Source: Pseudocercospora fijiensis CIRAD86
Taxonomy: Eukaryota; Ascomycota; Dothideomycetes; Mycosphaerellales; Mycosphaerellaceae
Length of the DNA: 64,000 nucleotides
Direction: 5' to 3'
Assembly (NCBI RefSeq): GCF_000340215.1
Contig: NW_006921534.1
Location: 4,277,041-4,341,040 of the forward strand
The position numbers and the translations under genes are program-made. Each line of letters opens with the position of its first letter. Positions within the stretch are counted from its first letter, which is position 1. The notes below the pieces were generated by a model. That model was not told where the DNA came from. It saw nothing but the letters and a program-made list of their open reading frames with translations, and made no database searches. Shown here one piece after another: positions 44,574-55,714 of this stretch.

Positions 44574-44981
44574 TTATACTATCGAGCTACAACTTGCTGC
44601 TACAGGCTGCACTCGAAGCGTACGGGAGGAGTTAAGGTATGCAGCCACATTGTGGTGTATTTCCTCCGAACGCTGCTCGAGCATGATCTGAACAGTCTTA
44701 GCAACGCTTGAGACGCCATTCGCATCGACAACGGACAGCCAGATAAGGCAATTCTTGCGTTTTCCCAGATCGATCGTGGCTTGGCGGTCACAGCCATTGC
44801 CGGAGGTATGCAGCGGGATACGACGCTGGTTAGTGACTTTGCATGCGTTGAGCTGCCTTGTCGGATCCCTCAGAAAGTATAGCTGGGTGAAGTCCAAGAT
44901 AGTGATGATGATACGGCCTCCAAGAAGCTGATCTGAGTGGTCACTTTCTGGTTGCTTTGCTTGAGCAGACGAATTTAACAA
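44574..44981 (-). CDS. Hypothetical short ORF, uncertain
   Basis: 135 codons, not recognised. The amino acid use is fairly balanced (GGRIIITILDFTQLYFLRDP, DLGKRKNCLIWLSVVD) and it ends in CSSIV, but there is no signal peptide, domain or intron support. It could be a decayed gene or chance. Confidence 0.2.
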   Translation of the reverse strand: MLNSSAQAKQPESDHSDQLLGGRIIITILDFTQLYFLRDPTRQLNACKVTNQRRIPLHTSGNGCDRQATIDLGKRKNCLIWLSVVDANGVSSVAKTVQIMLEQRSEEIHHNVAAYLNSSRTLRVQPVAASCSSIV

Positions 44982-45234
44982 CAGATTGTTTGACCGGCGC
45001 GAATCTTCTGGCGATGAACTACCAATGGAGCCAAGCCTTCTGCTAGCGGACAGGCATATTTACGTTCACTGACGTACTGTCTCAGACTTTGGATGCAGGT
45101 CTGTGTCGAAAGTCTGTAAATCTACCCGCGTTGAATGTCTGAGACGGAGCGCCAGCAATAAGAATTTGATATGGCACTCTGAGCCTGGAGTCAAGGTTCT
45201 GCGCTCAGAAAGCAAATGGCTTGGCCAGTATCCA

Positions 45235-46340
45235 TCAAGAAGCTTCCAAAAGCCAACCAAACCCATCAATGGTGTTCTTCTCCCACTTCTTGAACTCAGG
45301 GACATGCGGTAACGCGATCCAAAAGCAATGGGGCAGACCTTTGTACAGATCGAGCCTTGTCTCCGTTCCTTCCTTCTTGAGCATATCATCCAGGATCAGG
45401 CCTTCATCTCGACTGACATCCCTTCCACAGAGCTGTTGATACATCCTTGGAAGGCCGTGATGACCGTACCCACTTCTCCCATCAGAACCATCTCTCCACA
45501 CCAAACAATTGTACCACTGACTATTCTCGTCCGCCTTGACGCACTCCCGCAACAATTTCTGCATCTCCGGACTCAACACCGGATTCTTTACACAATCCTC
45601 CTGACTCCGACTCAGCAACCTCTCTCTATATCTATCTTCCAGATCCCCTAAATCCTTCGCCCTCACCGACCCACACGCACTCCAAATGCCAGTAATCTTG
45701 GGCTCCAAGCCTTGATCTCTCGCCAAGTGAGCATAAACCAGACTCATACTTGCACCAGCCGAAATCCCTCCAATCAAAAACGGCTTTCCAGCTCCTCCCA
45801 TAAACTCAGCATGATTCTCCCTCACAAATTGAAAAGCATCCCATCCATCCTCCAAACTCTTCGGCCAAGGATATTCAGGCGCCAAACGGTACTTTGGTGC
45901 GATGACTACCGCTTTCAATTTCTTGACGAGATTTCGTGCAATGTCTGCGACCATTGTTGTTGAGCCCATACACCAGCCTCCACCATGATAGAGAACTATT
46001 AGAGGCCCACCACGGGGAGAGTTGGCTGAAGTGAAAATTCGAAGAGACAGCTCATACCCATCCCGAGCCGAGAAGTTTTTCAGAGTTTCTTTGACAGCTG
46101 GATCAGGTTCGTCCATTTCGTCTGCGAATTCTGTCTGGGTTCTGAGGGTTGTGATTGCTACTTTGCGGTCGGTCCAGTCGATTTTGAGGGGTGGCCAGAT
46201 GGACATCATCTGATTTGTGTTAGGAAGAAATTGGCTGAGATGATTTGCGATTGACTTGCTTCTTCATATTCTTTCGTGGGTTTCGCGAAATCTAGGATTT
46301 CTTGTTTCGAAAGACTTGTGAAATCGAATGTTTCAGACAT
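45235..46340 (-). CDS. Alpha/beta hydrolase-3 family esterase
   Basis: Two exons, 46340-46260 and 46209-45235, give 351 residues. The 50-bp intron is of the rare GC-AG type: donor GCAAGT, branch CCTAAC, acceptor AATCAG. It joins KEYEE to MMSIWPP in phase 0; a downstream ATG at 46209 would otherwise truncate the N-terminus. The hormone-sensitive-lipase-like motifs are clear: oxyanion-hole HGGGW (near 103), the nucleophile elbow GGISAGAS (near 176), and a late acid/His region (GLPHCFWIALP, near 326). It should hydrolyse small carboxylic esters. No signal peptide, so it is probably cytosolic. Substrate unknown. It lies tandem with the ABC transporter gene on the same strand. Confidence 0.87.
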
Positions 46341-46747
46341 GATGTTGGTAATCGCACGCGAACGTATGAGATCTTGTGCCGCTTCCGTGAAGTTAGAAGC
46401 GATGGATGGCACGCAAATGGAGATCGTGTGCAGTGCTGGGTGTGTTCTTGAGATCGAAATGTGAACGTGACGACTTGAAGTCCGCAGAAGGTGGGCAGCC
46501 TCGCACCGGCTTCGGCGAAACATTCCAGTACAAGGGGGCAGAGAAATCCAAAAGGTGGCAGAGTCCATCATTTATTACTGAGCTGAGAACTATACATTGC
46601 TTCTCTATGTGAGTCTGCCGATGCTGTACAATTATTAAGTATGTGTCGCTTCCACGATCTCATCGATCGCAGCGACAACCCAAAAATTATCTGGTAGCAT
46701 GGCCGTTTCATGCTACAGAAGTGTTATGCAATACAAGTGAGGTGAGT
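46341..46747. other. Intergenic between two minus-strand genes
   Basis: Promoter of the hydrolase gene and 3' region of the MDL1-type gene. An open frame continues upstream of 46340 to 46571 without domain features. Confidence 0.5.
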
Positions 46748-49286
46748 CTAGTATCCTTTTCTGGAGTATCCTCCATCTCGCAGTCCGGCTCTCATCACCG
46801 GGTCCTCTGAGGCAGACTGCTCATCTTTCTTCACCTTGACACCCTCCCACTCGGGCTCATCAACCAAGTCATCATGTCCATCATGCTCTCCATCTTCACC
46901 GTCCTGTTCGCCTCGTTCTCGCGCATGTTCCTTCATTCGTGCTCTCATGCGCTCCTCTTCAGTGAGCTCCTTTTCCTCCTCCTCTTGCTTCCTCGGCGGC
47001 TGTTGTGCCGCATGACCGCCGCTCATCTGCCACTCCATCAACTTTGCGAATGCGCCTTCTTTGTCCGCTGCCAGATCACGGTATGGGCCCATCTGAGCCA
47101 CTTTGCCATCAGTGCCGATCACGATGATGGTGTCACTCCGCTGAATCGTGGACAAACGATGAGCAATCGATATGGTAGTATTATCACCACGAAGGAGAGC
47201 TTGTAGTGCCTGGTTGACAAGTGTCTCGGACTCAGCATCGAGCGCCGATGTCGCTTCGTCCAGGATGAGGATATCGGGATTCTTCAGCAGCGCGCGTGCA
47301 ATTGCAATGCGCTGCTTTTGGCCACCCGACAGCTGAGCACCACGGGCGCCAACGAACGTCTCGAGACCATCAGGCTGCGAGTAGATTAGCGCTTGCGCAG
47401 GAAGCAGAGCAGAGAGCACTTACAAAATCACTAATAAACTGACAGTTCGCACGACGAGCGGCACCGACAATCTCACTCCTGGAAGCCAGTGGCTTACCAT
47501 ACGCAATGTTCTCAGCGATGGTGCCTGAAAACAGGACTGGCTCTTGGCCGACATAGCCGATTCTTCTGCGTAGCTGCTTTGCGTTCATCTCGTTGATGTT
47601 CTTGCCGCCGATCGTGATTTCGCCTCTCGTCGGAGTGTAAAATCGCATGAGTAAGCTTGCAACTGTGGACTTGCCGGCTCCAGAGGGTGCAACAATGGCA
47701 ACATTACTGCCTTGCGGGATTCTGAAGTTCAGACCATCGAAGATTGTCACAGCCGGTCGCGTAGGGTATGAAAATGCAACGTCCTTAAACTCGATCATGC
47801 CGCGAGCACTCTTGACCATGTCTCCCTTTGTCGGACTGATGGTTGGATCACGGTCCTGAAGCTCAAATAGTCTCGTAGCTGCACCCACACCCTTCATGAG
47901 CTCTGAGTAGAAGCTTGACAGACCGAAGATGCTGCTACCTGCATAGCCCGTGTACATGAGAAATGTTGTCAAGTCACCAATGGTCATGGCGCCCGATCTA
48001 ACCATGCCGCTGCCGACGTAAAGTAGGGTGATGAAGGTAGCATTGCCCATGAATCCAGAAAAGGAGAAGAAAGTCGCTGAGATGAAGGCCTCTCGCTTGC
48101 CCAGTCCAAAAATCTTGCGCACTTGGTTGTTGTACCGGTGTACTTCTTGTAATTCGCCAGCAAAGGCTTGACTGGTGCGTACATTGCCCAGTCGCTCTTC
48201 AGCAATCTTCGTCAACGTTCCCAAATTCTTCTGGATTCGACGCGATAGATCTCTGACTGCTCGTCCGTAGAGAAAGGCACCTACAGCAATAGGCGGAAAG
48301 GCAAAAGCAAGGACACCAATCAGCTTGAAGCTGACATAGCTCATCATGCCCATCGCAGCACCTGCAGAGACCATTGATCGCAGACCATCCGATAAGTTTT
48401 GAGTGATCGACTTGCCAACGATGATTGTATCACTTCCCAGCCTGCTGATCAAGTCTCCAGTCCGGTTGGCATCGAAAAATTCGGCGTTCTGGATGTACGT
48501 CCGTTTGAACAATGTGCTTCGCAGCTTTGTGACGATACGCTCGCCAACAATTCGAAGAAGAATGATACGCCCGTAATTGGCCAAGGCGCCCAAAGACAGC
48601 AAAGTTCCCAACGCGATGCAGAATTGCGACAAAGTGAGCCCAAAAAGTGTTCCTTCCTCTTTCGTGGCCATATCCAGAATTCGTCCGATGCTAAAGGGAA
48701 CGGACATTGTGACACTGCTGCTAATGAGAAGAAAGACGAAGGCCAGAGCCAGAGTCTTGACTTCTGGTCGGGCAATCCTCAGCAGTCTCGTCACCTCACG
48801 CCAGCCTCCTTTGGTCTTTTTCTGCCCGTCCTTTCCCGTGCTCGACAACTTCGCGCTCAAGTTCACCTGGGAAGCCTGGCTGGCCTTTTCAGTCTTCTTG
48901 AAATCCAGCTCTTCCTCTTCAGCGTCTGCGGGATCGCCGCTCTTGACCTCATTCTTGTATGCCGTAGCTTTATCGCCATGCTGCACCACGTTGAGGCTCT
49001 CCTGCTGAGATTGAGATGTTTGCAGCACACGTTTCTGCGCGAGTATTGAGGAAGCCGACTGCTTGACCAGAGCAGTTGTTGGTCGTTGCTGGGTAGCGCT
49101 CGAGATGCATCGTGCTTGGCAGAGGCCTAATATTCTAGGCGAGGAAGGCCGTGCGGTGTTCAGTTGTGACAGCCGCGAGAGAAGTTGCTGGGCTGGCGAC
49201 TGGTGTATTCTGTGGGTGAAGAGTGCTCCATTGCCCAAACTGCTCCACGCCCTCTGCGCAACCACACTTGGCCCGCGCATGGCCAT
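46748..49286 (-). CDS. MDL1: Mitochondrial ABC transporter, Mdl1 type
   Basis: Two exons, 49286-47424 and 47374-46748 (49-bp intron, GTAAGT donor), give 829 residues. A half-transporter of the ABCB family. The N-terminal 110 residues are rich in Ser, Gln, Arg and Ala, fitting a mitochondrial presequence. Six-helix membrane domain at about 180-460, starting at [20 protein letters not shown]. The ATPase domain follows: Walker [10 protein letters not shown] (family usually GPSGAGKST), Q-loop [11 protein letters not shown], signature LSGGQKQR, Walker [13 protein letters not shown] and H-loop IAHRLSTI. In yeast Mdl1 exports peptides made by matrix proteases from the inner membrane. The intron falls between the Q-loop and the signature. 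The C-terminal 110 residues are highly charged and species-variable. Confidence 0.92.
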
Positions 49287-50257
49287 GGCTATCGCGTCTC
49301 GTTTCTCTCCTACGATGGCTCCAAAACGTCCTGGCTCACTACCGTATGCTCACTTGCTTTGGCGACATGGCGCGGTCTATGACGAGGCGAATGGAAACGG
49401 CCGCTCTTGCGGAAAGCAAACAGCCTGCGTCCAGAATGATGTTAGCGACGGTCCAACAACACTCCAGCAATCAATCCAGGTCCAGCTCCAGTGGGTTCGT
49501 TTGGCGGCGTGACGTTGGCGTTGGCGATGGCGTTGGTGATGGCAGTGGCAGGCGTCGTGAAAGTTGTTGGCGCGATGAAGTGAAAGTCGAGACAACATCA
49601 CTTGTTTCTCGCAGCTCAGATCGACCCATGAAAGTACCGAGAGCTTAATTTTGGCCCGAGGCCGAACACGGAAGGAGCGACTTCGCCACCCTCGCCACCC
49701 TCGCCACCCGAGCAACTCGTGGGACATCACATCAACATTTTCTCACCGGCCTAGAATGTGAGGCTTCCACGCTCGACGAACTCTTTCCGTGCGCATATAA
49801 GCATCGAAATGTAGCGTCCGACAACTACATGTTTGTATTCACACGCTTGGATCATCGGCCTGAGCTCTGCAGGTGCAAGATAATACCTATCATTCTGCTC
49901 ACGCCTCTTTCGCTCGTTGTGAAACGTCTTGTGATGGGGTCATTACTATCGACGAGATGAGGAAGTGATCAAGCGGAATGCGGGAGATGAGTTTCCCTGG
50001 CTAGCAAGCTCGTTGAAGACGATGTGGGATTCTTTTCAAGTTGGAATTCGATGTCCTCAGACGATACACTCGTTCTCATGCTGCGAATCGGAAGCTAGAA
50101 AGTACATGCAAAACTAGTAATGCTTTACTCCCGAGCAGCTTGAGTCCAGAAATTTGATTGATGATGTGTTATGATACATTCTTACAGCAGAAGCAATATG
50201 TGAGCGCACTCGTCGCTTGCTGAATCATCCCGAGGCCGAAGGAAGGCATTTCCTATG
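49287..50257. other. Intergenic
   Basis: Promoter of the MDL1-type gene and 3' region of RTT103. It contains short G/T-rich units near 49515-49550 and three CTCGCCACC units near 49683-49710. No supported gene. Confidence 0.5.
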
Positions 50258-51598
50258 CTACTGTCCCAGCATCGCGCTGATGCTATCCTCATCCACACCT
50301 CCGCTACCGAAGATCTCATCGTCGACATCGTTACTGGACTTATGGCTTAATTTGCGACGCTTCAGCCGTGGGTCAGCGGGATTACCCGCTGGAAGCTCTC
50401 CTGAAGGTGATCGAGTGAGGCCTTGCGCAGAACTCAGGGTCTCGAGAAGCTGTTTTGCGGTCGTTGCTGCCGAAATGGAGTCGTCATTCGGCAAGGCGGG
50501 CGGAGGCACAAACGATGGTGGAGGTTCATTGAGGTTGGGCAGCTGTTCCTGCACTGGATCTGCGCCCGTGGGATTGCTGAAGCCCTTGTCAAGAGGCGCG
50601 ATGTCGCCAATGGTTGCGTCGATATCCTGCGCAGGTGGTGTGAGAGCCTCGACGTCTGGAGGTGGCGGTGTGAAGCGTTCCATCTCTGGACGCTGCGGCT
50701 CTGGTGGGCCGTAGCCTGTGCCATTGCCATTCGTAGGAGAGTCTGCACCTCGCATGATACTGTCCTCAACCTCCCTAATGGTGCCCTCCATAGTATCGAT
50801 CTTCGACCTCAGATCTCGTGCTGTCGTTTCCTCTTCTGCGATCTTAGCGCGATGGCTCTCTACTAGCTTCTCTAGACCGGCAAGGACTTCTTGCCTCGCC
50901 TTAATGCCCGCGTCGACTGCATTATGCGCAGCCATGAGCGTTTTCACCAAGCCTCGCAGTTTGGCAGCTCGCACTGGAGCACTAGGCACAGGCGTATTTG
51001 GATCATTGATCTTGGCCCACTCGGCATTGGCGTAAGTGAGTGGTCCTCTGCTCGCTGCATCTGCCTTGGTGAGCGCGATTTGGCTCTTGTTGACTCCTTC
51101 AAGCTCCGACGCAACTCCACTGCCACCCCCTCCAAACAAGCTGCCACCTAGCCTGCCACCACCCAGTCCCCCGAGCTTGCTGGTGCTTTTGGTCTTGTCG
51201 AGCTCGTCAAGCTTGCTCTCTGTCTGCTCCTGAATGCGCTGGTCGAAGATATTCCGTGCTCGCCATACTTCCACCACTCGTCTGATCTTGGCTTGAATGT
51301 CTTGGCTGGCTCCCTTGTAGGCTTGCGCCGTCGCGTCTGCGATAAGTGGTTCGAATGCGAGGAGGAAGTCCTGCTTCTGGCGTGCGCGTGACTGCTGCAC
51401 GACTTCATTTGCAAGATAGAGGAGAGTCAGTCGCTTACTGGCGCTCGACGACTCTTGCAGACGGCCTTTCCACAGATCTGCAGTGCGGTTGGCATGTCGG
51501 CGATGAAACATTATCCACTGCGCGACTGTCACAATGCTATCCTGCGTCTCGTTGAGAGCTGCCAGCTTTGCCTTGACGGCATCGTCGGAATACGCCAT
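50258..51598 (-). CDS. RTT103: Rtt103-like CTD-interacting transcription termination factor
   Basis: 446 residues, single exon. Residues 1-135 form a CID (RNA polymerase II CTD-interacting) domain: VKAKLAALNETQDSIVTVAQWIMFHRRHA, then LTLLYLANEVVQQSRARQKQDFLLAFEPLI and IRRVVEVWRARNIFD. A Gly-rich segment follows (GGLGGGRLGGSLFGGGG), then a coiled-coil helix at about 235-295 (LEKLVESHRAKIAEEETTARDL). The C-terminal third is Pro-rich, with a basic RLKRRKLSHK nuclear-signal-like patch near the end. Rtt103 binds the Ser2-phosphorylated CTD and aids 3'-end termination by the Rat1 exonuclease. It is divergent from the clathrin light chain gene. Confidence 0.9.
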   Translation of the reverse strand: MAYSDDAVKAKLAALNETQDSIVTVAQWIMFHRRHANRTADLWKGRLQESSSASKRLTLLYLANEVVQQSRARQKQDFLLAFEPLIADATAQAYKGASQDIQAKIRRVVEVWRARNIFDQRIQEQTESKLDELDKTKSTSKLGGLGGGRLGGSLFGGGGSGVASELEGVNKSQIALTKADAASRGPLTYANAEWAKINDPNTPVPSAPVRAAKLRGLVKTLMAAHNAVDAGIKARQEVLAGLEKLVESHRAKIAEEETTARDLRSKIDTMEGTIREVEDSIMRGADSPTNGNGTGYGPPEPQRPEMERFTPPPPDVEALTPPAQDIDATIGDIAPLDKGFSNPTGADPVQEQLPNLNEPPPSFVPPPALPNDDSISAATTAKQLLETLSSAQGLTRSPSGELPAGNPADPRLKRRKLSHKSSNDVDDEIFGSGGVDEDSISAMLGQ

Positions 51599-52018
51599 GG
51601 TGTATGCTATGCTACAAGGCTGTGGGAGCTATTGCGACTGCGACTACTGCGCTGTTGTGTTGTCGTTGCACAAATTCAACTTTGCCTCGTCTTGGGTTTG
51701 TGCAAGCGTAGGACGAGAAGCGCCGCAGCTAGTAGCTGGCAGCGGAGCGGAGCTCGCTCTTTAAGAAGCACGTGCGCGTGCGGCTAAACTGCGGTTGCTG
51801 TTCCTGGGGAATCCCATTGTGAGAGAGACAGCCAATCCGACAATACAGCTGCCAACAATAATAATTCCCCCTTCACCAACAGTCTGCGAAACTATCGACT
51901 TGTGTTGTCATAAATCCGGTCACTCACTCGGTACTACCACTCACTGGTATTGCAATCAATCGGATAGAAGCACAACGATTTGGAAAGGAGACAGCTGTCT
52001 CAACAGGCACCAGCGACC
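51599..52018. promoter_or_regulatory. Divergent promoter RTT103 / clathrin light chain
   Basis: 420 bp between two start codons on opposite strands. No other gene. Several CCAAT-like sequences are present (for example agccaatccgacaat near 51829). Confidence 0.5.
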
Positions 52019-52810
52019 ATGGCTGACCGATTCCCTTCTCTCGAGGATTTTGACGAGGGTGAGATGATCTGACTTCGTCCACAGCGGTCGCATGACTGAT
52101 ATATGACAGGCAAGACAGAAGCGACTGGCGCATCAGCTCTCGATGGCGTTGACGAGCCCTCCGATTTCTTGGCTAGAGAACGCGCAGCTCTGGGAGATGA
52201 CGCTGAAATGTTTACAACCTCCGCAGACAACGCTGCAACAGTCGCAAACGTAGCCGAAGACGACGATGATTTGCTCGGAGGAGGCGGTGGAGGAAGTGCT
52301 CCTGCAAATGGCGACATGATGGGCGACTTCGAATCCTCCTTCCCAGCTGTAGACACATCCAACGGAGCTGTCGCACCAGGTGGAACAATCACCGGCTCGA
52401 CTGCACCTTTCCAAGCACCATCATATCACGAGTACGAAGCCGAGCCAGATGTCGTGAGAGAGTGGAGGGAACGCCGTGATCTACAGATTCAGCACCGGGA
52501 CGAGGTTTCTGCATCGAAGAAGGCTGAGACCGTCAAGGCTGCTCAAGAGGCGATCGATGAATTTTATGAGAACTACAACAACAAGAAAGAGAAGCAGATT
52601 GCTCAGACGCGGAGAGAGGCAGAGGAGTTCTTGAAGTCCCGAGAAGACACCACTGCTGGTGGCACAAGCTGGGAGCGTATTGCCAAGCTTGTTGATCTCA
52701 GTGGAAAGGGTACGACTGGCGGTGCTGCCGGAAGCGGGAAGGCGAAGATGAGGGAGCTTTTGATCAGCTTAAGAAAAGATGAGAAGGCACCTGGCGCTTC
52801 TGGTGTTTAG
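52019..52810 (+). CDS. CLC1: Clathrin light chain
   Basis: Two exons, 52019-52058 and 52110-52810 (51-bp intron), give 246 residues. The first exon encodes only MADRFPSLEDFDE plus one base. Intron removal yields EGKTEATG, as in other fungal light chains. An acidic N-terminus and a Gly/Ala-rich linker precede the heavy-chain-binding helix at about 130-205 (DVVREWRERRDLQIQHRDEV, then AIDEFYENYNNKKEKQIAQ). The family C-terminal block SWERIAKLVDLS follows, then KMRELLISLRKDE. Light chains coat clathrin triskelia and regulate assembly during endocytosis and Golgi traffic. Confidence 0.93.
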
Positions 52811-53414
52811 GTGAAGCGTTCTCAGAGCGCTTTCATGGACGACTGCATCGCTGTGCCACCTTCGTCTGGGCGACAGACGGTCGGAAACAATTGTAATCTA
52901 TGCTTTGGCAGAGGTTCCGCTCGAGCATATCATCGAAAAGAATAGATCCGTGTGTAACATATGTCGGCCTCGAAGCCTACGCGAACATCGCCAGAAGCAC
53001 ATATCTCTGTCGTAGCCAAGTGTTGAGAACAGCGTGACGCTCTTGGGAGGAACTGAAGGAGGTAACTCGCGTTCGCAGATGGCTGCGCTTTCTTTTTCTT
53101 TTTCTTCTTTTTTTTCGGCTTTTCCCTCGCGGTTAGGATAGTTTGTTGCACCCCAACAATAGTCACTACCATTCTGCCATAAGTTACCCTTCAGGTTGAC
53201 GCCATAACTTAGTACTCAAAATGTGCGTTGCTATGCGCCATTAGTCAATCGGCTTAACAGCGCCATGTTTTCTCCTCTGCCGATGTACCGAAAGTTTCCT
53301 CCAAGCTGGAACCTGGTTCCTTCCCAGCCCAGCCTCCGCCATCTTTGGTACAATCGACAACATCATCACAAAACATGATATGCATTCTCTCGTGAGACAC
53401 CGGCATCTCGAGAG
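52811..53414. other. Intergenic
   Basis: 3' region of the clathrin light chain gene and promoter of the palmitoyltransferase gene, with a T/C-rich tract at 53088-53117. No supported gene. Confidence 0.5.
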
Positions 53415-54993
53415 ATGCCTCCATCGAGGAATCGGGTCTCGGTTGCCACGGCCAGATTCATACCAGTATTTCTCGTGGCAATCGTCGTTTACGCATCTTA
53501 CACGGTGGTTGGACCCCTCAGCATCGACTATCTAATCAACGATCCAAACGACGCCGACATTGATCGGAAACAACGACTGACAGCTGGATTGGCCATACCG
53601 ATCGTCTATTTTGTGCTACTTATTCCAGTCGCGATAGCATGGCTCAGACTACTTGTCACCGTGTTGCGCGATCCTGGATATGTACCTCTAGGCGCCGAGG
53701 AGAAGATCGAACGCCCAAGTATTCTTCAGCCTCAGCCTGGACTTGAGGCGTTCTGGATGCGGGATGTCTTTGTATGCGACCCTAATGGACTGCCGATCTG
53801 GTGCGATTATTGCCACACTTGGAAGCCCGACCGTGCTCATCACAATCAAGATGTTGGAAGGTGCACGCGAAAGATGGATCACTTCTGTCCATGGGTTGGT
53901 GGTGAGTCCTTCCCGTCCCATTGCGGCCACAATAAAAAGCACTGTTCCTCACCAGCATGGCTCATCAGAGGCCCTTTAAGCCGATTGCAAGCGTGCATTT
54001 ACTAACTGCGCCTCAGGTGTCGTGGGAGAACGGTCCTTCAAGTTCTTCATCCAGTTCTTGTTCTATACAATGATCTTGACCGGATACCTCACAGGCGTCT
54101 TTGGATTCTATGTCTCCAAGTCCAAGCATAATGTCCACTGGTTCGTTGTTCTGGGGCTGGCTGGCTTCTTTTGCCTCTTCTCCGCCGGTATGGTCATGAA
54201 TAGTATGAACATGGTTTTCAAGAACACAACAACGATCGAGATGATCAGGGGCAGAATGTTAGTCATTCCTGCCACGGTACCTATGATAGGGCAATATTCG
54301 CTGATGCCCTCTAGGTACCTGGCAGTGATACTGCCTCCAGAGATGCAAAGGGATCCTCTCGCACCACCGCCACCAGCACATCTATCCCCTCGAGAGAGCG
54401 ATGACGCGGATGGTGACAGCGAACGACCACTAACTTCAGAAATCGATGATCCTTCCCATGTAAACTACTTCAAGCGACAACGAAAGCCGTCAAGGCATGA
54501 ATCAGCATCTCCAGCATCGAAGCTATACAAAGGCACTATCACATACCCGCTGCACCTTCCAACAGACAGGCCACCGATACCTGCACCCGTTCCTCGAACA
54601 TTTGCTATTCTGGAAGCGCCCCGAGGCTTGAATCCATGGAATCTTGGCAGCGCATGGCTCAACTTCAAAGCAGTCTTCGGATCCGAGCCACACGAATGGG
54701 TGCTGCCGTTCAGGCACTCGCCTTGCTGCGATCACACATCACAGATATCCGAATTTCCGCTGGGACCGGAATTCGAAGTTCTATTGAGCGATGCCGGCCT
54801 AGTCCGACCGCCGACCCCGAGACGAGAGCGACGGCCTAGTAACACCCCGAGCCGGAGGAAGAAGCGAAGGCTCGACGCTGGATGGCAGGACGGCGAGAGA
54901 CCAGATGGCTGGGTGAGTGAAAAGGAGGCTCGTCGCATCAGAAACGAGTGGCGAAGAAGACAGAAGCAGAGTAGAGATGACCAAGTGCCTTAA
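53415..54993 (+). CDS. PFA5: DHHC-family protein S-palmitoyltransferase, Pfa5-like
   Basis: Two exons, 53415-53901 and 54017-54993 (115-bp intron with a TACTAAC-like branch), give 487 residues. Two N-terminal helices (FIPVFLVAIVVYASYTVV and AIPIVYFVLLIPVAIAWL), the Cys-rich domain at about 128-165, then two helices (FFIQFLFYTMILTGYLTGVF and FVVLGLAGFFCLFSAGMV). The Cys-rich domain has CDYCHTWKPDRAHH and RCTRKMDHFCPWVGG. The catalytic motif is DHFC instead of DHHC, but the acyl-accepting Cys is kept. The intron falls right after PWVGG. The long C-terminal cytosolic tail is Pro/Arg/Ser-rich with a basic RRKKRR patch. The enzyme should attach palmitate to Cys of membrane proteins; Pfa5 orthology is inferred from the VGGVVGE stretch after the motif. 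Confidence 0.88.
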
Positions 54994-55404
54994 AACTGAC
55001 CTCAGAATTTGCTGGATGTTCCGAAGTGCTACAGATATGGATCTGGATGCGAACGGTTGGACCTAACTATCCCACTAAGCATGTGCGCAATATGCAATTG
55101 ACGCCTTTGCCCTACCGCGCGCAGTGAAGTGCCGGGAGAACGGAAAAGAAGAACGCCATGTACTGTTAACTATCTATTCCTACGCCTTGCAACAACCAGA
55201 GACCTCAGGCGACAGAATTGGAAGTGACCTCCGTCACGCCAAAGCCAAGATCTGAAACGAACGCTAAGTCGAGCCGCCAAGACAACACCCTTCGACATCA
55301 ACATCATCTATCTCTACAACATGGTCTGCCCAGAAGCATTAGCACAGGCCAGAAATCATATTGTGATACGGTAACCTACCATAAGCTCGAAGAAAGATGT
55401 GGCT
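54994..55404. other. Intergenic (convergent)
   Basis: 3' regions of the palmitoyltransferase gene (+) and the small zinc protein gene (-). No other feature. Confidence 0.5.
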
Positions 55405-55714
55405 TTATTCTGAGTAGACCTTGCAGTAGGCGCACTTGGTATGGCCACAGATCGAGCATCTATATCCAACCACCGCTGGATTCATGGTATTTTGGCAGTT
55501 CGAACAGATCCTTGTCACGATCAGCACCCTAATATCTGGAGAGGTATCCTGCCACTTACCACCACCCTCGCATGTTTTGACGAGCCATCCAAACTCTTCC
55601 GTCCTGACGAGCCTGATCAACGTCGTGGACCTGCTGCTGGGGAACTGCAGCGGTAGTGCTACGTCGATCGGCAGCGGAAGCCATGTTGTTGATAACTTGT
55701 GTCTGGCCCTTCAT
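55405..55714 (-). CDS. Small zinc-binding protein, 86 residues
   Basis: Two exons, 55714-55560 and 55510-55405, joined by a 49-bp intron (GTAAGT donor, GCTGAT branch, ACAAG acceptor). The junction creates a second Trp in RGWWICSNC and the total length is a whole number of codons, which supports the model. The N-terminal 45 residues are Gln/Ala/Thr/Asp-rich and probably unstructured. The C-terminal 38 residues carry four metal-ligand pairs, CSNC, then CSIC, then a His, then CAYC. The spacing resembles fungal proteins with a W-x-C-x2-C...C-x2-C-x-H-x3-C-x2-C zinc ribbon, most of them uncharacterised. A DNA, RNA or protein-binding role is possible; I cannot assign one. Confidence 0.7.
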
